61,245 nt of DNA, taken from assembly GCA_035622175.1 (NCBI GenBank), contig DASPVV010000108.1:1-61245 (forward strand). The letters run 5' to 3'. The position numbers and the translations under genes were made by a program. Source of the DNA: JAFAGX01 sp035622175. Its GTDB lineage: Bacteria > Acidobacteriota > Terriglobia > Terriglobales > Acidobacteriaceae. Shown in pieces: positions 1 to 8,593 of this stretch (position 1 is its first letter; every line of letters begins with the position of its first letter). Under the pieces are notes generated by a model. It was given only the letters and a program-made list of their open reading frames with translations, ran no database searches and was not told the origin of the DNA.

Positions 1-86
1 GCGAGCAGACGCGGATCCAATAGCGAAATCAAGCCTTCATCGGTCTCGCGCTGCGCGATGTTCAGGGCATCAAATATATGGCTCAC
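1..86 (-). CDS. N-terminal fragment of an exopolysaccharide tyrosine-kinase/chain-length-type protein (partial)
   Basis: This is the 5' end of a gene that leaves the window at base 1. Read leftwards from a GTG whose first base is 86, it begins VSHIFDALNIAQRETDEG and continues with LISLLDPRLL. Cytoplasmic BY-kinase-type (CpsD/EpsG-like) proteins of exopolysaccharide export systems commonly start M-S-x-I-F-D/E-A-L and carry the ATPase further in. The family call therefore rests only on this start motif and is an inference. An in-frame ATG at 122 would add 12 codons, but those residues are Gly/Arg-rich and unlike the family, so GTG is preferred. A purine-rich GGGGGAGG lies about 13 bases upstream of it. 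The next gene upstream (the deacetylase-like protein ending at 180) points the same way and could share its transcript. Confidence 0.5.
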   Translation of the reverse strand, partial: MSHIFDALNIAQRETDEGLISLLDPRLL

Positions 87-179
87 GGTTCGTCGTCCGC
101 CTCCCCCACGGAACTTCCCCATTGCCTCTGCGGGCGGCCCCGCTCCGACCTTTTCTACTCTTCCTCCTCCCTCCCCTCG

Positions 180-3100
180 TCAGTTCACAGGAATCGACAC
201 CGTCGTTCCCGGTGTCATCGTGATGTGCGAAATGTTTTGTCCTCCGTATAGTTCGTAACCCGACGTGGTGGACAGCCCCGCCCCGGTCACGGGAATGACC
301 GCGTTGACTGTCGCCGTTGATGGCATGGTGAGGGTGATCGTGGCGCTGCTGGTAAATCCACCCACAAGGCTCGCAGTGACCCCGGACAAGTTGAAAGAGT
401 TCCGGTTCTGCATTAAGACCCCCAGCTGATCGAGGGTGGGGGTCAGTACGGGCAGCTTGTACAGGGCCGCGTACTTAGAGAAGGTGAGGTCGTAGGTGTC
501 GCTCAGAAGCGAGGACACGTGTGACGTTTGTCCCGCAAGGAAAGCCGTGACGCTAGCTGGCATAGTACCGCTTGGGGCAGTGTTGGTCAGGTTGGCGTAG
601 TTCTGGGAGAAGTGCAGGTCCGGCTGATGGAACATCTCCGGGTCCATGTCCCCCATCAGCATGTTGTTCACGAAGCTCGTGCTGACGAAGTCCAGGATTT
701 GCGCCGCATTGTAGGTGTTGAACGGCGGATCGGGAGCCGGCGCCGCAGTCGACCCGGGCGGGACGTAATACGTGTAAACGCAATCAAATTCCGCTTGATC
801 GTCCGCCCAATTGGCCACATTGTAGAAAACGTCGTTCGGATGCCGCGGCACCTCGTAAAGCAGGGGCTCGTAGCTATTCACGATGCCAACGTTGGGGGAG
901 GGATTGGGCCCGTTGTTGTTGGGCGGGTTGGTGGTGGTCGCTACGGAGGTGTCGCTGACCGCGTACCTGATTCCATATCCATAGAGATAACCGGGAACAA
1001 GGGGGTCATTCAGTCCCGTGACTCCCGGGGTAACGATATTTCCAGGGTTGAAGTCGGTGAACGTTAGTCCCACGACAGTGTCACAATAACCGGTGGTGCC
1101 GCCGCCGGTGCAGGGGCTATTTTGTGTATCCAGGTTCAACCCGGCGGAATTTGACGCGACAAAAAGGTTGGTTAGAACTTCTAGCTCAATGTCATCGCCC
1201 GTGTCGGTGGTATTTGTGCACAGTGGGTTTGGCACCGGAGTCGACTGACACAATCCGTTGAGAGTGGCTGGATGGTCGTAAGTGTGACTGATCCAGTGGA
1301 AGTTCGACTGGAATAGTGAAAGGTTGCCCACCAAGGAATCAGCCTCGCTTACAGTGGGCGTTGTCGAATTATCGGCCACCCCAGCCTCTGTGGCTTGCGC
1401 GAGCGTACCCGCGAGGGTATTACTCACCGTGAAGACACTCGTCCCTGGGATCAGGGGGGCGGTAGCGGTGGCGGCGGTGCCGACGGTAGGAGTCGCCGTG
1501 AGGATCGTATAGGTTCCGTTCAGCACTCCGTTGCCATTGGTGGTGTTGCTGATTACGACCGTATCTCCCGCCTGGCCGGAAAAGTCTTGGGCGATGAACG
1601 TCGCGACGCCTCCCGTCGCGGAAGACGAAACGATTGGAGCGACCAGGCCCGTCCAGTCGCCGTTACCTGTCGTACCCACGCCGTTCATGGCCAAGGTCAG
1701 CTCGAATTTCCCCGAGTTTTCGCCGTTTATGCTGGTTTCGTAGTTCGATCCGGGCGCGAGTAACGTATTGGCTTGTTTGGTATTCTGCCAGGTTACCAAT
1801 TGGGCCATGTCGTTAGAGTAGTTAGCCCGGAAAACCGGCAAAATCGAGGCATCAGGTGCGGTGCGGTCCTCCGCGGCCGGATTGGATAGGCATGGCGTCG
1901 AGGGTAACCATTCCGTATCGTTAATGAAATTGTCATCGACCTCCTGGGTCGCGTAAACGTGGTAGTCGCCCAGAAAAACCCCCTGGGTAACCCAATTGAG
2001 GAGTCCGTAGGCCACCACCAAATCATGCGTAAGGGAGGGGTTGCTGTCGAAGGTTTGCGTCAGGAACTGCTGGCCGCTAAGGCTGTAGGTGGCCGACACG
2101 ATGTTGCCCGAAGAGTCTTCTAACAGTGGTGTCAACGACCCGCTCCCCGCATCAGCAGCCGCCAGATAGACGTAGGCGTTGGCGATCGTCAGCGGGGAAG
2201 CTTGATTCGCGTAGAAGAATATAGACGCAGCGCCCGATGTGAAGTTGGTGGTGTAGGTCGCCGTGGAGCTTATGTCGGTTCCGGTAGGGGTCAGTCCAAA
2301 GTTGGGGTAGGGATAAGAATACCAGTTCACCTGCCGTATGTTGAAGGTCTCCTCGAAGGAGATCAACGCCGCCTGCCAGGAGATGGTGAAGTAATCGCCG
2401 CCATTGGCGAAGATGACGCCTTGGTAGTTGGCGGTGCAGCCACTAGAGAGCATTGGTACTGGCCCCGAGACAGCGTCCACGACGGTGTAGGGCGTACCGA
2501 CGTAATTCAGGATCTGCTCGATCGCCGGGAAGTCCGCGTAGCTTTCTGCCGCGTTGTTTACCACCAAGATGTTCATGTTGATGGTCGGCGAGGTACAGAC
2601 TATAGGCAAGGTCGAAGATGCAGTGACCCAAGCCGTGTCCGCATTCAGGCCGCCTGCGATGGTCCCATAGCTGGCCGTAATCGAATTCGCGGCATTGTTG
2701 GCGGCAATCACAGTCGCCAACCCGGTGGTGCTGACGGTGACTGCCGCAGGAGTTCCTGCAGTCCAAGTTACCAAGCTAGTGAGGTTCTGCGTAGTGCCGT
2801 TGCTGTAGCTGCCCACAGCCGAGAATTGCTGCGTGCCATCGAGACCCAAGGTGACGCCGACCGATGCCGTACTAGTACTACAATTTGTAGACGGATACGC
2901 CCCGAGGCAAACTGCTAGCGACTCCAATATTGCGGCGGAAACCGTCAACGTCGTGTTGCCGGACACCCCCGCATAGGTGGCGGTAATGGTGCTGGTTCCA
3001 GCCTCGAGTATCGTAGCTAGTCCGGTTGTGCCGCCGATCGTGGCAACGCTTGTTGTTCCCGACGTCCAGGTAGCCGACGCCGTCACATTCTGGGTAGTGG

Positions 3101-6100
3101 TGTCCGTGAAGGTCGCCGTGGCCGTGAATTGCAGGGTGTTGTTGGTAGCCCCGTAGGGATCGCCAGTATTCGCGTCGCCGAGCGCGGCCGTCGGATCCGA
3201 CGGCGTCACGGCGATCGAACTCAATCCGGTGACATTCAGGGTGGCATCGCCGACGATGGTTCCTGACGTCGCGGAAATTGTCACCGCGCCCCCGCCTACG
3301 GCCGTTGCCAGCCCAGCCGTAGCACCTGCGGTGCTGATCGTAGCCACGGTTCCGGCGCTTGTGCTCCAAGCCGCCGTCAAAGTGATGTTCTGATACGTTC
3401 CATTGGAGTACGCTCCTACCGCATAGAATTGCTCGGTCTGGCCTTGATAAATCGTAACGTCCGCCGGACTCCCTGGGCCGGTCGGGGGATTTGCTGGAGC
3501 GACGTTCGTTACTACAATCGAAGTCAGTACGGGAGCCGTCACGGTCAGGGTTGTAGACCCGCTGATCGTACCCGATGTGGCGGTGATGGTTACGGTGCCC
3601 TCGACCGAGTCCGAGGCCTGGGCTAGACCGGCAGCAGTGGTACCGCTAAAGGTAGCTGCGCCGCCAGTCGCGCTCCAGGTCACCGTGCTCGTAAGATTTT
3701 GTGTGCTGCCATCGCTATAAGTTCCGGTGGCCGTGAATTGCTCCGTCGTACCCTCCGCGATCGATGCACTGGCGGGGGTTACCGCGATCGATACTAGCGC
3801 AGCAGGGCCGACGGTCAGAACGGCCGGTGTAGCCGCGGTGACGGTGGTGCCCGTGCTGGTAACCATGCTGGCACTGATACTCACGCTCGCGCCTATCGCC
3901 GAATCGCCTGCGGTCGCAAGACCCGCGGTCGCCGAACTCATGATGACCCCGGAGTTCGATGAGCTCCAAGTCACGTTCGCGGTGATGTTCTGCGTCGTGT
4001 TGTTCGAATAGCTGCCGGTCGCGGTGAACTGCTGCGAGTCGCCGGCTGCTACCGTGGCCGTTGCCGGGGTAATGCTAATCGACACCAGGGTCGGCGCCGT
4101 TATCGTCGCGGTGGTCGAGGCGTTGATGCTTCCGACACTTGCGGTGATTAGGGATGATCCTGCCGCAACCGCCGTGATGAGGCCCCCTGACACAGTAGCA
4201 TCAGCGGTGGTGGCGGATAACCAGGTGGCAGCGGCAGTGATGTCCTGGGTGCTGTTGTTGCTGTAGGTGCCGGTCGCGTACACCTGCAGGGTCGTACCCG
4301 TCACGAGCGTCGGCGGCGCGATCGCCGTCGTGGAACCCTGCGCGGCGGTGAGGGTTATGGCTGTCAATGTGTTTACGGTCAAGGTGGCTGAGCCGGTGAC
4401 GCCCGAGAGAGTTGCGCTGATGGTGGCCGTTCCACCCGAAATTCCCGTGATGAGCCCCGCTGCAGACACAGTCGCGCTGGCGGTGTTAGTGGATGCCCAG
4501 GTGGCCGAGGCAGTGATGTCCTGGCTGGTGCCGTTGCTGTAGGTGCCCGTCGCATACAACTGCAAAGTCGCGCCCGCCGCGACCGTTGGCGAAGTGTCCG
4601 CCGTCGTCGAACCCTGCGAACTGGTGAGCGTAATGGCCGTCAATGTTGCTGCTTGGTTTACGGTCAGACTGGCGGTGTTCGATACGGTTCCGTCGTTCGT
4701 CCCCGCCACGGCCGCGGTAATGACAACCGGCCCCGCAGCTACGCCTGTCACGACTCCAGTGCTGCTTACGGTAGCCACAGCCGTGTTCGATGAGCTCCAA
4801 GTGGCCGCGTCCGTCACATTCCCGGTTGTTCCATTGGCATAAGTTCCGGTCGCGGTCAGCTGCTCCGTGGCCCCCACGGCGAGGGTTGCGCTCGGCTCGG
4901 TGATGGCGAGTGAGGTCAGTCTATTTACCTGCGCACCCCCAGTCATCGAAACCACGATCTGGACGTTGCTAGAGCCGTAGGTGATAGTGAGGGTCCCCGT
5001 CGTAGTGCCGGTAACGGCGGGGGTGAAAACGATGCTCAGCGTACAGGAGCTATCCGCTGCCACCGAAGTTCCGCAGGTATTGCTGGTGATCGCGTATGCC
5101 GCCGGGCTGGCGACGACGCTGTCAAGGGTCACCGCCGAAGAAGTGTTGTTGGTTAGGGTGACCGTACGCGCTGTGCTGGGCTCACCTACCGATACGTTGG
5201 AGCTAAAGGTAATGGAGCTGGGGTTGACTATTACCGGGGTGACACCGTTTCCACTCAGGGTCGATGTCAGAGTACTGCCAGTTCCATAGGAAACGGTAAG
5301 GCTGCCGGTGGCTACCCCCGCGGCAGTTGGATCAAAGGTGGTGCTGATGGTACAGGTAGAACTCGCCGCCACCGATGTTCCGCAAGTATTGCTTTCGGCA
5401 AAGGGAGCGGCGGTCGAAATCGTCACTGCTTGCGCAGCGGTCGACCGATTGGTGAGGGTGAATGACTCTGCGGTGCTCGTCGCATCGATCCCTACGGGGC
5501 CAAAGTTATACCGTGTGGGTGTTAGCGTAAGCGGTATACTGCCGTTCCCCGTTAGACTGATCGTCAGAGGGCTTCCCGCCCCACTGTAAGTAACCGTGAT
5601 GCTGCCTGTCTGTGTGCCGGTAGCGGTGGGATCAAAGGTAACGCTGATGGTGCACGTAGAGCTCGCCGCTACGTCTCCGTCGCAGTTGTCGCTCTCGATG
5701 AATTCTGGTGACGACGATGCGATGGTCACCGGTACAGCCGTGGCCGAATTATTGGTGAGCGTAAAAGTGTCTGCCGTGCTGGTTGCGCCTTCGCCGGTTG
5801 TACCGAAGCGGCCCGAGGTGGGCGAAACCGTGAGCTCCCCGGTTCCGGTTCCGCTAAGAGTGATGGTTTGCGTGGTGCCAGATGTAGCGTTGTCGGTGAT
5901 AACTACCGATCCTGTCGTCGCCCCGACGGCAATAGGCACAAAGGTGATACTGATCGTGCAAGAGCTGCGCGTGCCTAACGAGCTTCCGCAGGTCGTGGTC
6001 TCCGCAAAGGGGCCGCTCGGCACAATGCTCGTGATCGTGAGCGCAGTGGTGCTGCTGGTATTCCTGAGGTTCACGTTATACGTGGCACTCGTCGCACCCA

Positions 6101-6242
6101 CGGCAACCGAACGGAAGTTGTGAGACGTACTGCTAAGGTTCGCAGTCTGCCCGCTTGCTCGGGACACTACGGCAAAGAGCATCGATAGGGTAAGCAAAAC
6201 GGCGAATACGTGCTGGCGGCTGCGATACACCTGGCGTGTCAT
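180..6242 (-). CDS. Secreted multi-Ig-repeat protein with polysaccharide-deacetylase-like C-terminus
   Basis: About 2,020 residues. The chosen ATG (first base 6242) is preceded by GGAG eight bases upstream and opens directly on a signal peptide, MTRQVYRSRQHVFAVLLTLS followed by a hydrophobic run ending ASGQ. A further 41 upstream codons are open but cover a palindrome and look non-coding. Four ASPM/SPD-2/Hydin-type repeats (about residues 33-435) are followed by eight BIG2-type Ig repeats (about 440-1205). The remaining ~800 residues contain EVDDNFIND (DD at ~1435), HTYDH (~1653, matching the NodB motif H-S/T-x-x-H), EVPRHPND (~1797) and FHQPDLHF (~1870). These resemble the metal and catalytic motifs of polysaccharide deacetylases, but with a wide insertion between motifs 1 and 2. 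A role in trimming a surface or environmental polysaccharide outside the cell is inferred. No anchoring motif was recognised at the C-terminus, which ends in a beta-rich tail. Confidence 0.8.
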   Translation of the reverse strand: MTRQVYRSRQHVFAVLLTLSMLFAVVSRASGQTANLSSTSHNFRSVAVGATSATYNVNLRNTSSTTALTITSIVPSGPFAETTTCGSSLGTRSSCTISITFVPIAVGATTGSVVITDNATSGTTQTITLSGTGTGELTVSPTSGRFGTTGEGATSTADTFTLTNNSATAVPVTIASSSPEFIESDNCDGDVAASSTCTISVTFDPTATGTQTGSITVTYSGAGSPLTISLTGNGSIPLTLTPTRYNFGPVGIDATSTAESFTLTNRSTAAQAVTISTAAPFAESNTCGTSVAASSTCTISTTFDPTAAGVATGSLTVSYGTGSTLTSTLSGNGVTPVIVNPSSITFSSNVSVGEPSTARTVTLTNNTSSAVTLDSVVASPAAYAITSNTCGTSVAADSSCTLSIVFTPAVTGTTTGTLTITYGSSNVQIVVSMTGGAQVNRLTSLAITEPSATLAVGATEQLTATGTYANGTTGNVTDAATWSSSNTAVATVSSTGVVTGVAAGPVVITAAVAGTNDGTVSNTASLTVNQAATLTAITLTSSQGSTTADTSPTVAAGATLQLYATGTYSNGTSQDITASATWASTNTASATVSAAGLITGISGGTATISATLSGVTGSATLTVNTLTAITLTAAQGSTTAIAPPTLVTGTTLQVYATGTYSNNSTQDITAAATWLSATTADATVSGGLITAVAAGSSLITASVGSINASTTATITAPTLVSISITPATATVAAGDSQQFTATGSYSNNTTQNITANVTWSSSNSGVIMSSATAGLATAGDSAIGASVSISASMVTSTGTTVTAATPAVLTVGPAALVSIAVTPASASIAEGTTEQFTATGTYSDGSTQNLTSTVTWSATGGAATFSGTTAAGLAQASDSVEGTVTITATSGTISGSTTLTVTAPVLTSIVVTNVAPANPPTGPGSPADVTIYQGQTEQFYAVGAYSNGTYQNITLTAAWSTSAGTVATISTAGATAGLATAVGGGAVTISATSGTIVGDATLNVTGLSSIAVTPSDPTAALGDANTGDPYGATNNTLQFTATATFTDTTTQNVTASATWTSGTTSVATIGGTTGLATILEAGTSTITATYAGVSGNTTLTVSAAILESLAVCLGAYPSTNCSTSTASVGVTLGLDGTQQFSAVGSYSNGTTQNLTSLVTWTAGTPAAVTVSTTGLATVIAANNAANSITASYGTIAGGLNADTAWVTASSTLPIVCTSPTINMNILVVNNAAESYADFPAIEQILNYVGTPYTVVDAVSGPVPMLSSGCTANYQGVIFANGGDYFTISWQAALISFEETFNIRQVNWYSYPYPNFGLTPTGTDISSTATYTTNFTSGAASIFFYANQASPLTIANAYVYLAAADAGSGSLTPLLEDSSGNIVSATYSLSGQQFLTQTFDSNPSLTHDLVVAYGLLNWVTQGVFLGDYHVYATQEVDDNFINDTEWLPSTPCLSNPAAEDRTAPDASILPVFRANYSNDMAQLVTWQNTKQANTLLAPGSNYETSINGENSGKFELTLAMNGVGTTGNGDWTGLVAPIVSSSATGGVATFIAQDFSGQAGDTVVISNTTNGNGVLNGTYTILTATPTVGTAATATAPLIPGTSVFTVSNTLAGTLAQATEAGVADNSTTPTVSEADSLVGNLSLFQSNFHWISHTYDHPATLNGLCQSTPVPNPLCTNTTDTGDDIELEVLTNLFVASNSAGLNLDTQNSPCTGGGTTGYCDTVVGLTFTDFNPGNIVTPGVTGLNDPLVPGYLYGYGIRYAVSDTSVATTTNPPNNNGPNPSPNVGIVNSYEPLLYEVPRHPNDVFYNVANWADDQAEFDCVYTYYVPPGSTAAPAPDPPFNTYNAAQILDFVSTSFVNNMLMGDMDPEMFHQPDLHFSQNYANLTNTAPSGTMPASVTAFLAGQTSHVSSLLSDTYDLTFSKYAALYKLPVLTPTLDQLGVLMQNRNSFNLSGVTASLVGGFTSSATITLTMPSTATVNAVIPVTGAGLSTTSGYELYGGQNISHITMTPGTTVSIPVN

Positions 6243-6334
6243 AGAAATATCTCCGCAGTTATCGATTTCACGTTCCCGAGCGGGGAGCGCAACAGACATC
6301 TCATCTTGATTGACCCTCAAAAAGATCCTGTTGT

Positions 6335-6356
6335 GGGTCGCAAACTTTTGCGACCC
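6335..6356. promoter_or_regulatory. 22-bp interrupted palindrome upstream of the Ig-repeat/deacetylase gene (putative operator)
   Basis: Two perfect 10-bp arms, GGGTCGCAAA and TTTGCGACCC, are separated by CT. The element lies 93 bases upstream of the start codon of the minus-strand secreted protein. There is no T-run after either arm, so a terminator is unlikely and a dimeric regulator site is more plausible. A single half-site GGTCGCAA recurs at 11028-11035, about 250 bases upstream of the second large secreted gene. The binding protein is unknown. Confidence 0.45.
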
Positions 6357-6729
6357 TTTGTTCACCCGCCGAAGTGGACGGATGGTAATGCCACGTGGCC
6401 CTTTGGGGGAGGGTAGTAAGCGGCAAGATTTTTAAGGAATCTACGGTTTTTGCGAGATACCCGCAAGGAGAAGATAGTGGCGGGTCATGGTCCCACTCGA
6501 AGATGGAGATGAAAGAACCATAGCTCTCCGCCCAGGATCGGACTTGGGGCCCAGTAATTTAGAGGGAGGAAAAAGAGCCGACCGGCAACGTCTGAAAGAC
6601 CATGGACATTTGTCCTAGAACCTTCTAGTAACTCACCAGTAATCAAAATAAGGTATTTTGTCCTCTCGAATGGCCGAGAACAAGCCAGCAGCGGGCAAAG
6701 AACCATCACCTAGATAGTAAATATTTGTG
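6357..6729. other. Intergenic region with no recognised gene
   Basis: This is the rest of the gap between the divergent secreted-protein and LuxR genes. Short open frames exist on both strands, but none has a start with a ribosome-binding site or a recognisable product. No RNA gene or riboswitch consensus was recognised. Confidence 0.4.
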
Positions 6730-6758
6730 TTGACAGTTGACCCAGAAACAGCGACAAT
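6730..6758 (+). promoter_or_regulatory. Sigma-70-type promoter for the LuxR gene
   Basis: A perfect -35 hexamer TTGACA (6730-6735) is followed by a 17-base spacer and GACAAT (6753-6758), which matches four of six positions of TATAAT. It is 65 bases upstream of the chosen LuxR start at 6823, which would leave a short leader with AGGAGA just before the ATG. Confidence 0.5.
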
Positions 6759-6822
6759 CGGTCCTCCCTCCCCCAGAGCTTCTCGGGCCCGTCCGGCGTA
6801 CGACGAGTCAGGAGAAGCCTCT

Positions 6823-7752
6823 ATGTCGGTTGTGAATGTAACATCCCAGGCCCTAGAAGCCAGCGTGGTTCCTTGCCCGGTTCCAGCCTCGTCCAAATTG
6901 ATTCGGGTTGCCATTGCCGACAACAATCAGATGAACGGTGAACTGCTTTCCGGCGCGCTTAAACGTAACCGTTCGATGGACGTAGTTGGGAGTTTCATAG
7001 ATTATTCCAGTGTGCGTTTCGCGTTGCGTGATCGAACGCCCGATGTGCTGTTAATCAGCCCCGATCTTGAAGATGGGCACGGAACTGGTTTCAAGATGAT
7101 GCGCGAGCTGCGGGCGCACAAATCATCCACCAAGATCGTCGTACTTCTCGACGCGTGGCAGCGCGAACGGGTCGTCGAGGCTTTCTGGTGCGGCGCTCTC
7201 GGAGTCTTCCGCAGGTCGGGATCGATCAGGAATCTGTGCAAATGCATTACCTGCGTTCACCAGGGACAAGTATGGGCTAGCGCACAGGAGTTGCGCCTCG
7301 TGCTCGAAGCTCTAACCTATTCCGTCCCGCCGCGATTCGTGAATGCGCAGGGCATAGACCTGCTGACCCCGCGCGAACACGATGTTGTGCGGTGCGTGGC
7401 GGAGGGCCTCAGCAATCGTGAGGTGGCCCGACGACTGCAAATCAGTGAGCATACCGTGAAGAACTACCTTTTGCATGTTTTCGACAAACTCGGCGTGTCC
7501 AGCCGCGTCGAAGTGGTTTTATATGCTTCCGCTCAACGCTGGCAGGGTGAGACAACAGGCGCGGCCTGGGGCTTGGTGGAAGTGGACAAAACGGCGTCTA
7601 CCGCGCCGCCTCGATACGAAATCTCCCCGGCTGCGGGAGTCTCAGAGATGCCAGCACCGCGTAAGTTTACCCCACCACGGCGGGCACCCCACCGCGAGCT
7701 GCAAACGCGTACCCGGCGGTTCAGCAAAGCTGGCGGGAGAAACAGTACCTAG
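6823..7752 (+). CDS. LuxR/NarL-type regulator with degenerate receiver domain
   Basis: 309 residues from the ATG at 6823, which has GGAG eight bases upstream. Residues ~27-145 have a receiver fold pattern (IRVAIADNN at the first strand). The site that should be the phosphorylated Asp reads DVLLISPD, placing Ser79 where Asp is expected, and the conserved Lys region reads VFRRSGS. A C-terminal LuxR helix-turn-helix follows: LTPREHDVVRCVAEGLSNRE, then SEHTVKNYL and KLGVSSRVE. The DNA-binding half looks fully functional. The receiver probably does not take phosphate and may sense by protein contact or ligand (inference). No sensor kinase is adjacent. A close paralogue lies at 25556-26359 and shares the degenerate receiver and the CxxQGQVWA segment that follows it. 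The last ~70 residues after the HTH are Pro/Arg-rich and look disordered. Confidence 0.88.
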   Translation: MSVVNVTSQALEASVVPCPVPASSKLIRVAIADNNQMNGELLSGALKRNRSMDVVGSFIDYSSVRFALRDRTPDVLLISPDLEDGHGTGFKMMRELRAHKSSTKIVVLLDAWQRERVVEAFWCGALGVFRRSGSIRNLCKCITCVHQGQVWASAQELRLVLEALTYSVPPRFVNAQGIDLLTPREHDVVRCVAEGLSNREVARRLQISEHTVKNYLLHVFDKLGVSSRVEVVLYASAQRWQGETTGAAWGLVEVDKTASTAPPRYEISPAAGVSEMPAPRKFTPPRRAPHRELQTRTRRFSKAGGRNST

Positions 7753-8593
7753 CAGAGGTTCGATCCCTGCCATCTGGTTTGGTGATCCCCCAGTCGCCAA
7801 GCTTGACCAGGTTCGACTCGGCGATCCTTCGGTTCCTTCCTCCACTACGAAGGCGGCATTTTAGCATCGGGGCCTATGGAAGCTCACGAGGATGATGTCC
7901 CGTCAAATTGAGCCTGCTCCCTAAACTACTGGCCTTCGGCACGCTGAACGAGGAGCGCAGTTCCCGCGCACTTGATTGTCCGAGTTGGAACAACTCGTAA
8001 GCTGTCCCGGAGCCCGATCCAGTCGCCCAGCGATCCGCCATCGCAGCCCAATGCTGGTCGCCGTAAGCCTTCGAAGTCCGATGCGAACGGGTCACATCGG
8101 AGGCTGCTTTCCGTCGTAAATCACTCACGTCCCAGCGCGGAATCCTCTTCGGAATTCGGCGGCGATCTCGTTCGCCAGCGAGTCAGCGTCAGCGTTGACG
8201 CGTGCCAGTTTCTTCGGATAACGCGCCTATCGCGGCACGGATCAGCTGGCTCCGTGCTCGATGACGCAGAAGGAAGAAAAGAAAGGAAAGAAAGGAAAGA
8301 CTGCTAGGACCTACGGCAAGCACCAATTCCAACGGGTTTCATAAGCCTTCAGCCACCACGCTCTCTGGTCTCGCTCGAGTGGTATCGCGGTCAATCATCA
8401 GCACTGGAGAAGCGGGAGGTCCTGGCGCCGGGAACAAAACCCGGTGGGTTCGCCAGGACACGTCCATTCCAATCAGCTCAATGTTGCTTTTCTGTAACTT
8501 GAGCCTTTCTCCGCCTCTCGAATCTCCATTCTGACCCCTGCGGGGCCTCCTTTTCGTTGAGTCCCTTCCCTGTTCCTAGACGGAATGACGATG
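7753..8593. other. 840-bp convergent intergenic region, non-coding
   Basis: The gap lies between the 3' ends of the LuxR gene and the beta-helix gene. No convincing coding frame was found. It holds a purine-only tract of GAAAGG-like repeats at about 8268-8302 and a two-tier inverted repeat at 8419-8459, listed separately. A weak frame on the minus strand (about 7874-8128) resembles no family I recognise. Confidence 0.4.
8419..8459. repeat. Nested inverted repeat, possible structured RNA
   Basis: Outer arms GTCCTGGCG (8419-8427) and CGCCAGGAC (8451-8459) pair perfectly. Inside them CCGGG (8428-8432) and CCCGG (8440-8444) close a 7-base loop, with six unpaired bases TGGGTT on the 3' side. The stacked stem would be stable on either strand. 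It is not followed by a T-run, so it is not a standard intrinsic terminator. It could be a processed 3' end, a protein-binding hairpin or part of a small RNA. Confidence 0.4.

Noticed and set aside
7755..7775. GGTTCGATCC near the end of the LuxR gene, possible tRNA 3' half
   Set aside because: The flanking bases do not form a five-pair T stem, and the upstream sequence is the coding end of the regulator with no tRNA arms.
8268..8302. GAAAGG-like purine repeats, checked as a possible CRISPR or regulatory array
   Set aside because: Units are short and irregular, with no spacers. Treated as a low-complexity tract.
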